The position numbers were made by a program, and so were the translations under genes. The notes beneath the pieces were generated by a model. The model searched no databases. It saw only the letters and a list, made by a program, of their open reading frames with translations, and had not been told where the DNA came from. Positions 35,700 to 46,105 of a DNA stretch of 64,000 bases are shown one piece after another. The first letter of the stretch is position 1. The number at the start of each line of letters is the position of its first letter. This DNA comes from Chloracidobacterium sp. (GTDB taxonomy: Bacteria > Acidobacteriota > Blastocatellia > Pyrinomonadales > Pyrinomonadaceae). The stretch is taken from the NCBI GenBank assembly GCA_016716305.1, contig JADJWP010000002.1, positions 2,416,501 to 2,480,500 on the forward strand, read 5' to 3'.

Positions 35700-35830
35700 T
35701 TTTTTCTCGGTCAGCTTAGCCGCTTATGCCAATTAAGTATAATTTAACTTTTTGAATCTATTGCCGGAAGTATAATCGGGTTCGACCGCAATTACAAGGT
35801 GTAACGGTCTTCCCCAAGGACTATATCCAT

Positions 35831-36937
35831 ATGCAAATTATTGAGAAAACAAGAATTCTATTCTATACATTTATTTTTTTGGTCGTAGCGATCGGGGTGA
35901 GCTGCAGCGGCCAGAAACTTGGCGATTCCAACAGCAGCGGAACGAGCGGGACGATACGGGTTGCGGGCACCGGATCGACCTTTGTTAAACCGATGATGGA
36001 TAAATGGGGTAGCGAGTTTGGCAAGCTTAACCCGACCATAAATATCGATTACAGCTCGACCGGATCGGGAGCGGGCATCAAGGGTATTCAGAACCAGACC
36101 GTAGATTTCGGCGGCACCGATGCCGCGATGTCAGATGACGAACTCAAGCAGGCAGCCGGCGGCGAGATCGTACATATCCCGGTCGTCCTCGGTGCGGTCG
36201 TGCTGACGTACAATCTTGCGGAACTGAAAGAGCCCCTCAAACTGACGCCTGAACTGATCTCAGATATATATCTAGGCAAGATCCGTAAGTGGGACGATGA
36301 ACGCATAAAGAAAGAAAACCCAAACGCAGCGCTTCCGGCCAATGACATCACGCCGGTTTTCCGTGCCGACGGCAGCGGCACCTCCGATATATTTACAGAC
36401 TACCTTTCGAAGACCGTCCCGGAATGGAAAGAAAAGGTCGGCCGGACGAAGAATCCGCAGCTGCCGCAGGGCATCGGTATCGGCGGCAAAGGAAATGAGG
36501 GTGTGATGGGACAGGTCAAGAACACCCCGAACACGATCGGTTACGTCGAACTTACCTTTGCAAAAGCAAATAATCTGCCGGCGGCTTTGATAAGGAATAA
36601 GGCCGGCAACTTTGTCGAGGCAGGCAGTTCGACGGTGTCGAACGCAGCTGCAGGCATGGCCGACAAGATGCCGGATGATCTCAGGTTCGAGATAACTAAT
36701 GCAGAAGGGGCCGACTCGTATCCGATCTCGGGGATCGTTTTCATGCTTGTCTATCGTGATCAGAAAGATGCCCGAAAAGGTAAGGCGCTTGCTGACTTCC
36801 TTTGGTGGGCGATCAATGACGGCAAGCAGTATGTCGTGGATCTCCACTATGCTCCGATCCCGCCAAAGCTTGTCGAAAAGGCGGGTGCCAAGATCGATCT
36901 TCTATCAAACGGAGGGAAATCGCTGCGTAAGCAGTAA
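35831..36937 (+). CDS. pstS: Phosphate ABC transporter substrate-binding protein PstS
   Basis: Periplasmic phosphate-binding lipoprotein of the high-affinity Pst system. 368 residues; a hydrophobic N-terminus ends in VSCSG, a lipobox-like cysteine at about residue 24. Phosphate-contacting motifs are GTGSTFVKPMMDKW, SSTGSGAGIKG, FGGTDAAMS and the RADGSGTS region. The initiating ATG has no strong ribosome-binding site. First gene of the operon and directly downstream of the Pho-box-like array. Confidence 0.96.
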   Translation: MQIIEKTRILFYTFIFLVVAIGVSCSGQKLGDSNSSGTSGTIRVAGTGSTFVKPMMDKWGSEFGKLNPTINIDYSSTGSGAGIKGIQNQTVDFGGTDAAMSDDELKQAAGGEIVHIPVVLGAVVLTYNLAELKEPLKLTPELISDIYLGKIRKWDDERIKKENPNAALPANDITPVFRADGSGTSDIFTDYLSKTVPEWKEKVGRTKNPQLPQGIGIGGKGNEGVMGQVKNTPNTIGYVELTFAKANNLPAALIRNKAGNFVEAGSSTVSNAAAGMADKMPDDLRFEITNAEGADSYPISGIVFMLVYRDQKDARKGKALADFLWWAINDGKQYVVDLHYAPIPPKLVEKAGAKIDLLSNGGKSLRKQ

Positions 36938-36958
36938 GCGCGATTCGGACGTTACAAC

Positions 36959-37888
36959 GTGGCAAGATCAGGAACTCTTGGCGATAAAGTGTATCGCACC
37001 GTTCTTCTCGCTGCGGCGATAAGCATTTTGCTGATCGTCGCTGCGGTGCTCTACATGATGGTGCAGAATTCGCTTCCGACGATCCAGCGATTCGGTGCGG
37101 GTTTCTTATTCGCAAGCGAATGGAACCCGTCGCAGGAGAAATTCGGTGCTCTGCCTTTCATTTACGGAACGGTCGTTTCGTCGATCCTTGCTTTGATCCT
37201 CGCGGTTCCGATCTCGCTCGGGATAGCGATCTTCCTGGTCGAACAAGCACCCAAAAGCATCGCCCGCCCGATAGCGTTCATGGTCGAGCTTCTTGCCGCC
37301 ATTCCGTCGGTGGTCTACGGACTATGGGGTATTTTCGTGCTCGCACCGTTCATTCGCAACTACCTCGGCCCGGTGCTTCAGGACAATCTCGGTTTTTTGC
37401 CTTTGTTTCAGGGCAGGCTGACCGGGATCGGGATGTTTACCGGCGGCATCATTCTTGCCCTGATGATCACGCCGATCATTACGGCGGTCGTTCGCGATGT
37501 TCTGGAAGCGGTGCCCAACACGCAGCGCGAGGCCGCACTCGCGCTTGGAGCGACGAAATGGGAAACGACGATGATCGTTCTTGGTAATGCTGCATCTGGT
37601 ATTGCCGGAGCGGTCGTGCTCGGCCTTGGCCGAGCGGTCGGCGAAACGATGGCTGTCACGATGGTGATAGGGAATTCGCCGCAGATAACAGCCTCATTGT
37701 TCGAGCCCGCTTACACCATAGCTTCGGTGCTTGCGGCAAATTTTGCTGATGCGACCGAAGAGACCTATCTGAGCGCGCTGATCGAGATGGCGCTGGTTCT
37801 ATTCCTTGTTACTGTGATCATCAATGCTTTGGCCAAGCTGATGATCATGAGCGTGGCGGGCAGAGCAAATGCGGCCAAACACGTTTAG
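36959..37888 (+). CDS. pstC: Phosphate ABC transporter permease PstC
   Basis: 309 residues, six membrane helices. The binding-protein-dependent permease signature (EAA loop) is present as REAALALGATKWETTMIVLG. The start is GTG at 36959, without a recognisable ribosome-binding site, 22 nt after pstS. It forms the membrane channel together with PstA and is energised by PstB. Confidence 0.95.
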   Translation: MARSGTLGDKVYRTVLLAAAISILLIVAAVLYMMVQNSLPTIQRFGAGFLFASEWNPSQEKFGALPFIYGTVVSSILALILAVPISLGIAIFLVEQAPKSIARPIAFMVELLAAIPSVVYGLWGIFVLAPFIRNYLGPVLQDNLGFLPLFQGRLTGIGMFTGGIILALMITPIITAVVRDVLEAVPNTQREAALALGATKWETTMIVLGNAASGIAGAVVLGLGRAVGETMAVTMVIGNSPQITASLFEPAYTIASVLAANFADATEETYLSALIEMALVLFLVTVIINALAKLMIMSVAGRANAAKHV

Positions 37889-37918
37889 TTGAATTATTGC
37901 GGCCAAGCCTAGAGACCG

Positions 37919-38764
37919 ATGTCAGAAACTGTTTCGACAGGACATAGCAGAAGAAAGTTGGTCAATCTTGTAATGACCACACTTACCGCATTGTGCGCGA
38001 CATTTGCGACGGCGGTGCTTTTGATCATCATCGGATACATTGCCTATCAGGGCATTTCTTCGCTCAGCATCGAGTTCATCACGGATACCCCAAAACCGGT
38101 CGGCGAAGGCGGCGGTATCGGCAACGCGATCGCGGGCTCGGCGATGATGACCGCGCTCGCTTCGCTGATCGGCCTGCCGATAGGGATCGCCGCAGGCGTT
38201 TATCTGGCCGAATTTGGCAAGAATTGGTTCGGAAACATTGTGCGGTTCGTGGCCGATACGTTGATCGGGGTGCCGTCGATAATCATCGGGATCTTTATTT
38301 ATACGGCGATCGTAATGCCGATGGGCCGGCAGTCGGGCCTTGCCGGAGGCCTTGCTCTCGCGATCATAATGATCCCGATCGTTACACGTACGACCGAGGA
38401 AATGATCAACCTTGTGCCACATTCGATGCGCGAAGGAGCTCTCGCTCTCGGAGCACCGCAATGGCGCGTCTCGTGGAATATTGTGCTGCCGGCTGCGGCC
38501 TCAGGCATCGCGACCGGTGCGATGCTTTCGATCGCCCGCATCACGGGCGAAACGGCTCCGCTGCTGTTCACTGCCCTGAACAGCCGCTTTTACAATTTCT
38601 TCTATGATCAGCCGATGTCGTCGTTGACCGTACAGATCTACAATTTTGCGACCGGGCCATTCGAGGTCGAGCACGCAATGGCGTGGGCCGCGACCTTGCT
38701 TCTTGTCGGGCTTATTTTGTTTATCAATATCGTAGTCAGGTTTTTGACCCGGAAAAAATATTAG
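37919..38764 (+). CDS. pstA: Phosphate ABC transporter permease PstA
   Basis: 281 residues, six membrane helices, EAA loop in [39 protein letters not shown] is characteristic of PstA. It follows pstC by 30 nt with a GAGA ribosome-binding element near the ATG. Confidence 0.95.
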   Translation: MSETVSTGHSRRKLVNLVMTTLTALCATFATAVLLIIIGYIAYQGISSLSIEFITDTPKPVGEGGGIGNAIAGSAMMTALASLIGLPIGIAAGVYLAEFGKNWFGNIVRFVADTLIGVPSIIIGIFIYTAIVMPMGRQSGLAGGLALAIIMIPIVTRTTEEMINLVPHSMREGALALGAPQWRVSWNIVLPAAASGIATGAMLSIARITGETAPLLFTALNSRFYNFFYDQPMSSLTVQIYNFATGPFEVEHAMAWAATLLLVGLILFINIVVRFLTRKKY

Positions 38765-38789
38765 TGAGGGCACGGGCTCGAGCAACCAG

Positions 38790-39548
38790 ATGGAAAGTAA
38801 GATCAGCATTTCGGACCTGAATTTTTTTTACGGCAAAGAGCAGGCGCTGTTTGATATTGCGCTTGAGATCCCTCACCGCGAGGTTGTCGCTTTCATCGGC
38901 CCGTCGGGCTGCGGTAAATCGACATTTTTGCGGACGCTCAACCGGATGAATGACACTATCCCGATAGCCAAGGTCTCGGGAACGGTAATGATCGACGGCG
39001 AGAACATCTACGCGCCCGGTACCGACGTCGTCGCACTTCGCAGAAAGGTCGGGATGGTCTTTCAGAAATCGAATCCGTTCCCGAAATCGATCTTTGAGAA
39101 CGTCGCTTACGGTATACGGATCAACAACATTCACTCGAGCAAAACCGATCTTTCGAACCGGGTCGAGAAGGCGCTTCGTGACGCCGCTCTTTGGGATGAG
39201 GTCAAGGACAGGCTGACCACATCTGCTTTCGGCCTGTCCGGCGGACAGCAGCAGCGATTGTGCATCGCCCGGGCATTGGCGGTTCAGCCCGAGGTCATTC
39301 TAATGGACGAGCCTGCCTCGGCACTCGATCCGATCGCGACACAAAAGATCGAAGAACTGGTCGTTGAATTAAAGCGGCAATATACGATAGTCATCGTTAC
39401 ACATAACATGCAGCAGGCGGCACGAGTTTCGGACCGAACGGCTTTCTTCATGCTCGGGAAGCTTATTGAATATAATCCGACGCAAAAGATGTTTCAGAAT
39501 CCGGACGAGAAGCTGACCGAAGATTATATTACCGGCCGTTTCGGATAA
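38790..39548 (+). CDS. pstB: Phosphate ABC transporter ATP-binding protein PstB
   Basis: 252-residue ABC ATPase. Walker [13 protein letters not shown]-loop [14 protein letters not shown] signature LSGGQQQRL, Walker [13 protein letters not shown], switch histidine in VTHNMQQA. It energises PstCA and, with PhoU, signals phosphate status to the PhoR-type kinase in characterised bacteria. Confidence 0.97.
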   Translation: MESKISISDLNFFYGKEQALFDIALEIPHREVVAFIGPSGCGKSTFLRTLNRMNDTIPIAKVSGTVMIDGENIYAPGTDVVALRRKVGMVFQKSNPFPKSIFENVAYGIRINNIHSSKTDLSNRVEKALRDAALWDEVKDRLTTSAFGLSGGQQQRLCIARALAVQPEVILMDEPASALDPIATQKIEELVVELKRQYTIVIVTHNMQQAARVSDRTAFFMLGKLIEYNPTQKMFQNPDEKLTEDYITGRFG

Positions 39549-39600
39549 CGCCGTACATATTCAGCTTTTGTGATCAACTTATTGTGGTAGATTAATACGA

Positions 39601-40266
<666 letters not shown>

Positions 40267-40289
40267 CAATTCGAAAGTACGGCAATGTA

Positions 40290-40314
40290 CCGCTCCTAAT
40301 TCGAGCGGCTTTTT
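40290..40314 (+). terminator. Intrinsic terminator after pstSCAB-phoU
   Basis: CCGCTC (40290-40295) and GAGCGG (40303-40308) pair around a 7-nt loop, followed by CTTTTTACATTTTT. It separates the Pst-PhoU unit from the DUF47/Pit unit, which therefore needs its own promoter in 40315-40414; TATATTTTA near 40370-40378 is a possible -10 region. Confidence 0.7.
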
Positions 40315-40414
40315 ACATTTTTCCGTGTCAAGTTACTCTCATCGATAGACATACCCGATTCGCTTGGTTATATTTTAGGCGCAATCCCTCGAATTCAAAT
40401 GGAGTGTTTAACAG

Positions 40415-41035
40415 ATGGCGTTTAGCTTACTGCCCCGCGCCGACGTTTACTTTATTTTCTTTTCTCAAATGTCCGAGAAGATAATGGCAGCGTCCGGGAT
40501 CTTGGTCGAAATGTTCGATAGCGAACCCGGCGATTTTTCGCCGTATACGAAGCGCATCAAGGACGTTGAACATGAATGCGACCAGATAATGCATGAGATC
40601 ACGACCAAGCTCAACAAGTCGTTCATAACACCTTTTGACAGGGAAGATATTTACCATCTTTCTGTCGCGCTCGATGACATCTGCGATTACATCGATGCCG
40701 GAGCCCGGGCGATCGTGATGTATGACATCAATGAGTTCAACGATCATGCCCGATCTTTGGCGAGAGTTATCTGTGAACTTGCGACCGAGATAAATGCAGC
40801 CGTCGGCCTGTTGAAGTCGCCAAACGGGATGAATGCTCACATAGTTGAGATCCACCGATTGGAGAATGAAGCTGATGATATTTATTTTCGGGCGATCGGC
40901 GAGCTGTTCAGGAGCGGATCTGACCCGATCTCACTCATCAAATGGAAGGAGCTTTATGAGATCCTTGAAAACGCGACCGACCGGTGTGAAAGCGTTGCCA
41001 ACATAATCGAAAGCATAGTCCTCAAACACAATTAA
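40415..41035 (+). CDS. DUF47 / PhoU-like Pit accessory protein
   Basis: 206 residues, all-helical, DUF47 family (TIGR00153-type). Conserved features are IKDVEHECDQIMHEITTKL, ITPFDREDIYHL and VHRLENEADDIYFRAI-like sequence near the C-terminal half. DUF47 proteins are PhoU-fold partners encoded beside Pit transporters and are thought to regulate them. The next gene is indeed pit, 42 nt downstream. Confidence 0.9.
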   Translation: MAFSLLPRADVYFIFFSQMSEKIMAASGILVEMFDSEPGDFSPYTKRIKDVEHECDQIMHEITTKLNKSFITPFDREDIYHLSVALDDICDYIDAGARAIVMYDINEFNDHARSLARVICELATEINAAVGLLKSPNGMNAHIVEIHRLENEADDIYFRAIGELFRSGSDPISLIKWKELYEILENATDRCESVANIIESIVLKHN

Positions 41036-41077
41036 GAGCAGCAGGCTTCGCTCAGTTTCGAATACCGTTCTGATCAT

Positions 41078-42154
41078 ATGGAAGGACAAACGGCAGCTCT
41101 GAGTCTCGTGGTGCTGATAATCTTTATCGCACTGGTCTTCGACTACGTAAACGGATTTCACGACGCCGCCAATTCGATCGCAACGGTCGTTGCTACACGC
41201 GTGCTCTCGCCGGGCGTTGCGGTTGTGTGGGCTGCGTTTTTCAATTTCATCGCCTTTATTGTCTTTGGAACTGCCGTTGCCAAGACCATCGGCGGCGACA
41301 TGGTCAATATCGCCGTTATACCAGGTAATGATCAGCTTTTTGTTCTCCTCGCGGGGGTTTTAGGGGCAACGATATGGAACATCATTACCTGGTGGCTCGG
41401 GCTTCCGACTTCTAGTTCGCATGCGCTCGTCGGAGCTTATGCAGGTTCGGCCATCGCGTCGTACATTTGGCATTTTGGTCTCAATAACGTCGAGACGGTA
41501 TTGAAAGCCTCAGGATGGATAAAAACCCTGAGCTTTATCGTCTTGTCCCCGCTCATCGGGATGCTGCTCGGGTTTGCCTTTATGGTTGCGGTTTATTGGA
41601 TCTTTCATAAGGTCTCGATAAACAAGGTCGATCGGGGCTTTCGCGTTGGTCAATTGTTTTCGGCGGCCGCATATTCCCTCGGGCATGGCGGCAACGATGC
41701 GCAAAAGACAATGGGCATAATCACGATCGTCTTGGTTGCCGGAGGTTTTCTTCAAATGGCTCCCGGCGGCAAATTGCCCGATGTGCCGCTTTGGGTCGTA
41801 CTTTCGGCACATGCGGCGATCGCGCTTGGAACACTTTCGGGCGGATGGCGGATCGTCAAAACGATGGGAACAAAGATCGTGAAATTGCAGCCCGTCGGAG
41901 GATTTTGCGCAGAGACCGCGGGTGCGATCACACTGTTCGGTGCGACCGCCGCCGGAATTCCCGTTTCAACCACACATACCATTACCGGATCTATCGTTGG
42001 GGTTGGCACGGCAAAGCGATTCTCGGCGGTCAAATGGGGCGTTGCGGGGCGGATCGTTTGGGCCTGGGTTCTCACGATCCCGATGGCCGGGCTGATCGCG
42101 GCCGCCTCATATGGGATCATCCTGATCATCGAAAAATTAACAGGTCACATATAG
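41078..42154 (+). CDS. pit: Low-affinity inorganic phosphate transporter Pit
   Basis: 358 residues, about 10 membrane helices. The inverted PHO4 repeat carries FDYVNGFHDAANSIATVVATR in the first half and GGNDAQKTMGI in the second, the hallmark GxNDx signatures. Pit takes up metal-phosphate using the proton gradient. With DUF47 it forms a constitutive low-affinity unit next to the inducible Pst genes. Confidence 0.95.
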   Translation: MEGQTAALSLVVLIIFIALVFDYVNGFHDAANSIATVVATRVLSPGVAVVWAAFFNFIAFIVFGTAVAKTIGGDMVNIAVIPGNDQLFVLLAGVLGATIWNIITWWLGLPTSSSHALVGAYAGSAIASYIWHFGLNNVETVLKASGWIKTLSFIVLSPLIGMLLGFAFMVAVYWIFHKVSINKVDRGFRVGQLFSAAAYSLGHGGNDAQKTMGIITIVLVAGGFLQMAPGGKLPDVPLWVVLSAHAAIALGTLSGGWRIVKTMGTKIVKLQPVGGFCAETAGAITLFGATAAGIPVSTTHTITGSIVGVGTAKRFSAVKWGVAGRIVWAWVLTIPMAGLIAAASYGIILIIEKLTGHI

Positions 42155-42264
42155 AAAGCCGTTCCAAGCTGCCGATTTCTTGCGAATCGCCGATCAAGGT
42201 GACATCATTCTCATTTGAGCATCGATAGATATCATTTATTCGGCTTCAAGGATTCGGAGGGAAA

Positions 42265-43377
42265 ATGTCAGCGGTAACGACGCGATCAGCGGTTCTGGAA
42301 GATTACTTGGTAATGTCCGATGCGGAGATCGCAGCTCGGATCGAGGAGGCACGCCGCATCCTCGGTAAACGTGTCGTGATACTCGGGCATCATTACCAGC
42401 GTGACGACGTGATCAGGCACGCTGACCTGACCGGCGATTCTTACCAATTGTCCGTGATGGCCTCGCAGACCGAAGCCGAGTACATCGTCTTCTGCGGCGT
42501 TCATTTTATGGCCGAGTCGGCCGATGTGGTCGGTAAGGATTTTCAGCGGGTGATCTTGCCGGACCTCGGAGCGGGATGTTCGATGGCCGACATGGCATCG
42601 ATCGATCAGGTCGAAGATGCCTGGGAGCAGCTTCGCGACATCGGCGTGCTCAAAAACAAGGTTGCCCCGATAACCTATATGAATTCGACCGCAGCGATCA
42701 AGGCATTCTGCGGCCGTAACGAGGGTGTTGTCTGCACATCTTCGAATGCCGTTCCGCTTTTCGACATTTATCTCAAAGAGTTCGACAAAATGTTCTTCTT
42801 TCCAGATCAGCATTTGGGACGAAATACCGGTGCTAAGTTCGGAATTCCGCTCGATAAGATGGCGCTCTGGAACCCGCACGAAGAACTCGGCGGCAATACC
42901 GAAGAACAGCTCCACGATGCAAAGCTGATACTTTGGCGGGGCCATTGCTCGGTCCACGGCCGGTTCAAGCCATGGCATGTCGATAAGATACGCCAGGAGG
43001 TTCCGGGCGTTAAGGTGCTCGTCCACCCCGAATGCACACGCGAAGTGGTCGAGGTGAGCGACCTTGACGGTTCGACAAGTTTCATAATCAAGACGGTCGA
43101 GAATTCCCCTCCCGGTTCGAAATGGGCGATCGGCACGGAAGTAAATCTCGTCAATCGGCTAGCCCAGCGGTTTCCCGACAAAGAGATCCACCTGCTCGCG
43201 CCCGATCTCTGCATGTGTGCGACAATGTATCGGATCGCTCCGCAAAATCTGGCGTGGGCGGTCGAAAACCTCATCGACGGCGTCGTCGTCAATGAGATCG
43301 TCGTCGACGACGAAACCAGGCACTTTGCAAAGGTCGCCCTCGATCGGATGATCGAGTTAACAGAAACGAGGAAATAG
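42265..43377 (+). CDS. nadA: Quinolinate synthase NadA
   Basis: Condenses iminoaspartate (from NadB) with dihydroxyacetone phosphate to quinolinate for NAD synthesis. 370 residues. The three [4Fe-4S] ligands are expected in FCGVHFMAESA, CTSSNA and CMCATM, all present; VILGHHYQRDDV and the substrate-binding MNSTAAIKA are also present. GGAGGG precedes the ATG. nadB and nadC are not adjacent. Confidence 0.95.
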   Translation: MSAVTTRSAVLEDYLVMSDAEIAARIEEARRILGKRVVILGHHYQRDDVIRHADLTGDSYQLSVMASQTEAEYIVFCGVHFMAESADVVGKDFQRVILPDLGAGCSMADMASIDQVEDAWEQLRDIGVLKNKVAPITYMNSTAAIKAFCGRNEGVVCTSSNAVPLFDIYLKEFDKMFFFPDQHLGRNTGAKFGIPLDKMALWNPHEELGGNTEEQLHDAKLILWRGHCSVHGRFKPWHVDKIRQEVPGVKVLVHPECTREVVEVSDLDGSTSFIIKTVENSPPGSKWAIGTEVNLVNRLAQRFPDKEIHLLAPDLCMCATMYRIAPQNLAWAVENLIDGVVVNEIVVDDETRHFAKVALDRMIELTETRK

Positions 43378-43443
43378 CGACGGCTTAGTGAGGCGATACA
43401 CGGTCCGACAGGCCGGGTCCACGAGATCTCCGTATAAAGATCG

Positions 43444-43695
43444 ATGGCCCAGATCAAGAACAGATTACCCGAGAACGCTCCCGGCAAATTCTACGTCGAT
43501 CGCGAATGCATCGACTGCGACGTTTGCCGCGATACTGCCCCAGCCAATTTCACCCGCAATGACGACAACGGTTATTCATACGTTCTTCGTCAGCCGAATT
43601 CCCCCGAAGAGACGGCGTTATGTCTTGAAGCAATGCTCGCATGTCCGGTCGAAGCGATCGGCGACGACGCCGCAGAATCCGCTGCTGCCCGGTAA
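43444..43695 (+). CDS. Single-cluster [4Fe-4S] ferredoxin
   Basis: 83 residues. The cluster ligands are CIDCDVC near residue 22 and CP in LACPVEAIGD near the C-terminus, i.e. the monocluster type found in archaea and many soil bacteria. N-terminal KFYVDRECIDC is typical. It follows nadA by 66 nt on the same strand; it might donate electrons or reflect only shared transcription. It carries no signal peptide. Confidence 0.88.
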   Translation: MAQIKNRLPENAPGKFYVDRECIDCDVCRDTAPANFTRNDDNGYSYVLRQPNSPEETALCLEAMLACPVEAIGDDAAESAAAR

Positions 43696-43817
43696 GCCCG
43701 GTCAGATCCTTGGTTTTGAAAAATAAACGCCGCAAGGTGCTAAAATACTAGCATCTAATGATCCACTCCCGGTTCGAAACGGTACTTGAAATTATTTTTT
43801 ATCAGGGGGAAACTTTT

Positions 43818-45425
43818 ATGAAAACACGAATTTTAATGGGGCTGATACTGCTATTGGGAATTTCTGCGGTGTCAAACGGACAGACGCCTTGGCTCGACAG
43901 GCCGCTAACTACGAATTGGAATAACGGAAACGGAAACGTGCCATCGGCGCCGAGAAATGCGTCGCCGATCGAAGGAAAATGCCAGGAGCAGATCCGCGCG
44001 CCCGAATCATTGGCGGATCGGGCGATCACGCGAGCGGGCTGGTCATTATTCGGAGCCACTCAGTCGTACGGTGCTGTCACGGTCGTGATGGCAATGGCGA
44101 GCGTGGACGGGATGTGCAGGCCGAATCAATACAACGGGTTCGTTTTTGTCAACAACCGCTTTGCCGGGACGCTTGCGCCCGCTCCGGTCAACTCGCGAAC
44201 CGATGGCGCCCTCGGGCGGGTCATTCTGAATAACCAAAGGGAGTTGATCGCCGAATTTGCACGCTACACATCGAACGACGCTCTTTGCTGCCCTTCGCAA
44301 TCGAGCCTTGTCTCTTATTCGATCTCGACCGGAACGAGGCCGATCCTAAAGGCCGACGATGTATCGACCACTGCTGTCTGCCAAACAAATGAAACGCCGG
44401 AAGTCCCGGAAAATGCGGTCACCGGCACGGTCACCTATCGGCAGCGAAGCGCACTTCCTCCGACCGCGGTACTCAATATAAAGCTGATCGATGTTTCGAG
44501 GGCAGATGCCCCTTCAACGACGATCGCCGAGGAGAACATCGAAACCGCAGGCAAACAGGTTCCGATCCCGTTTCAGCTCGAATATGAAGCACGTCAGATC
44601 CGCGAGCGGAATCGATATGCGGTCAGGGCCGAGATCAGCGACGGCGGCAGACTTCTGTTTACGACCGACACGAATTATCCGGTGATCACGCAGGGAAACC
44701 CGAAGACCGTCGAACTGACGCTGGTACCTGTGGGCAGCGGTACTGGCCCGGGTCGAGGTTCGGGCGTGATAAGCGGAACGGTGACCTATCTTCAGCGGAT
44801 AGCATTACCGCCAAACTCAGAGGTGACCGTCAGGCTGATGGATTCTGCTGAACCCGAGGGAACTCCTGTCGCCGAAACGACCTTTGCCGTGACGACCCGG
44901 CAGGTCCCGCTGCCGTTCGAACTGCGATACGAGCAGCGCGACATCAATCGGCAGAAAGAGTATGAGCTTCAGGCCGAGATACGAACTGAAGGCACTGTCC
45001 GATTTCGGACCGAGCGCGGTCAGCCCGTCACGCTCCGCGGGGCACCGACGGCAAATATCGCTCTCGTTCTGGTACCGGCAGCTTCGACGCCCGAGGTCAT
45101 AACAGGCAAGAGCCTGAATGCTTCCAAGTTTGGCACGGGTTCGATGCAGATCGAGGGCCGCGGTGCCGAACTGGTCGTTCGCGGGAACGTGACCATCCGA
45201 ACGGATGGCACGGCGACCGTTTCGATCAGCCGGCTGAACGGTACGATCAATTTCACCGGCAAATTGGTAGCGTTCGACGCAAATTCGGCTCGAATTACGG
45301 TCGAAAGTTCAGGTGATGCTGATGCGAGCGGCGAGATCGAGATCCGCTACAGCGGCAGATCGTTGAACTCGATCACCGGCAATGCGCTCATCCTCGACGG
45401 GCAAAACGTGACGCTTCGGTTTTAG
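43818..45425 (+). CDS. Secreted protein with two YbaY-like domains
   Basis: 535 residues from ATG 43818, chosen because AGGGGGA lies 7 nt upstream and the signal peptide begins there (cleavage near SNGQ, about residue 24). After an N-terminal domain of about 170 residues with conserved cysteines come two similar domains, about residues 195-300 and 320-420. Each has GTVTYxQRxALPP and VPxPFxLxYE, the YbaY/type III secretion lipoprotein-like pattern. A C-terminal beta-rich segment lacks a recognised domain. YbaY is a lipoprotein of unclear function; this protein has no lipobox. Transcription ends at the terminator just after it. Confidence 0.72.
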   Translation: MKTRILMGLILLLGISAVSNGQTPWLDRPLTTNWNNGNGNVPSAPRNASPIEGKCQEQIRAPESLADRAITRAGWSLFGATQSYGAVTVVMAMASVDGMCRPNQYNGFVFVNNRFAGTLAPAPVNSRTDGALGRVILNNQRELIAEFARYTSNDALCCPSQSSLVSYSISTGTRPILKADDVSTTAVCQTNETPEVPENAVTGTVTYRQRSALPPTAVLNIKLIDVSRADAPSTTIAEENIETAGKQVPIPFQLEYEARQIRERNRYAVRAEISDGGRLLFTTDTNYPVITQGNPKTVELTLVPVGSGTGPGRGSGVISGTVTYLQRIALPPNSEVTVRLMDSAEPEGTPVAETTFAVTTRQVPLPFELRYEQRDINRQKEYELQAEIRTEGTVRFRTERGQPVTLRGAPTANIALVLVPAASTPEVITGKSLNASKFGTGSMQIEGRGAELVVRGNVTIRTDGTATVSISRLNGTINFTGKLVAFDANSARITVESSGDADASGEIEIRYSGRSLNSITGNALILDGQNVTLRF

Positions 45426-45452
45426 GAAAAGTTAAAGGCAGTTTGCTTTAAC

Positions 45453-45487
45453 GGCGGATCCCCATTTGAGGGGTTCCGCCTTTTTTT
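45453..45487 (+). terminator. Intrinsic terminator after the YbaY-like gene
   Basis: GGCGGATCCCC (45453-45463) pairs with GGGGTTCCGCC (45470-45480) apart from one T-T mismatch and is followed by seven T (45481-45487). A 6-nt loop separates the arms. Confidence 0.9.
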
Positions 45488-45540
45488 CGCAAAAATGCGG
45501 ACCTCCGGCAGTCAATATTGCTGTAACGGAGTCAATAGTT

Positions 45541-46071
45541 ATGGGTTTTGTAGAAAACAAGTACAAGAAGGTCAAGCCGATAAAGCAGGTACATCGCAAC
45601 AGCTGCTGGGCGGCATGCCTCGAATGGTGGCAGAAGGCGAACGGGTTTTCGACCGTTTATTCACAAAAGAGCTTGCGAGCCGAAGCCGACATAAAGGCAA
45701 TGTATAAGAGCAACAGCGTCACCGGCGAAACATTCAAAAAGAGCCACGACGATTACGGAACGCTCGAAAAGCACGAACTTCTGAGCATCTTCAATCAGCC
45801 GCGTTTCAATATGACGGTGCTTGAGAGTCCCGCCCCTTCGGGCGAGCTGATCGAGGTCGTACTCAGCGTTAATGGGCCGATAATTCTGGGCTACTATGAC
45901 GGAGTGGTGATGGGCAATCATGTCAACGTGATATGCGGATACGACCCCGATTTTCAGTTCGTTGAGGTGATGGAGCCGCGGACAGGGAAATTCGTTGAAA
46001 AAGGCCTGAGCGAGTTTTTGGGCGGGACCGACCCGAACGTGCTTGCGTGGAAGTGGTTCTTTAGCGGCTAA
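45541..46071 (+). CDS. Papain-like cysteine protease, AvrRpt2/C39-2 type
   Basis: 176 residues from ATG 45541. The catalytic pair is visible: Cys22 in NSCWAACLEWW and His127 in GNHVNVICGYD, followed by an Asp/Glu-containing VEVMEPRTG. This matches the papain-like AvrRpt2 (C70) / Peptidase C39-like families. No signal peptide or membrane segment, so it probably acts in the cytoplasm unless exported by a dedicated route. No toxin-antitoxin or secretion gene is adjacent. Function unknown. Confidence 0.75.
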   Translation: MGFVENKYKKVKPIKQVHRNSCWAACLEWWQKANGFSTVYSQKSLRAEADIKAMYKSNSVTGETFKKSHDDYGTLEKHELLSIFNQPRFNMTVLESPAPSGELIEVVLSVNGPIILGYYDGVVMGNHVNVICGYDPDFQFVEVMEPRTGKFVEKGLSEFLGGTDPNVLAWKWFFSG

Positions 46072-46105
46072 AGCGGCATCAGAGGCGGCGCGGCCGGTTC
46101 GCTAT

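Noticed and set aside
35738..35776. Calling an exact pstS promoter
   Set aside because: Two TATAAT boxes are present but neither has a -35 at good spacing, and PhoB-type promoters lack one, so the choice would be a guess.
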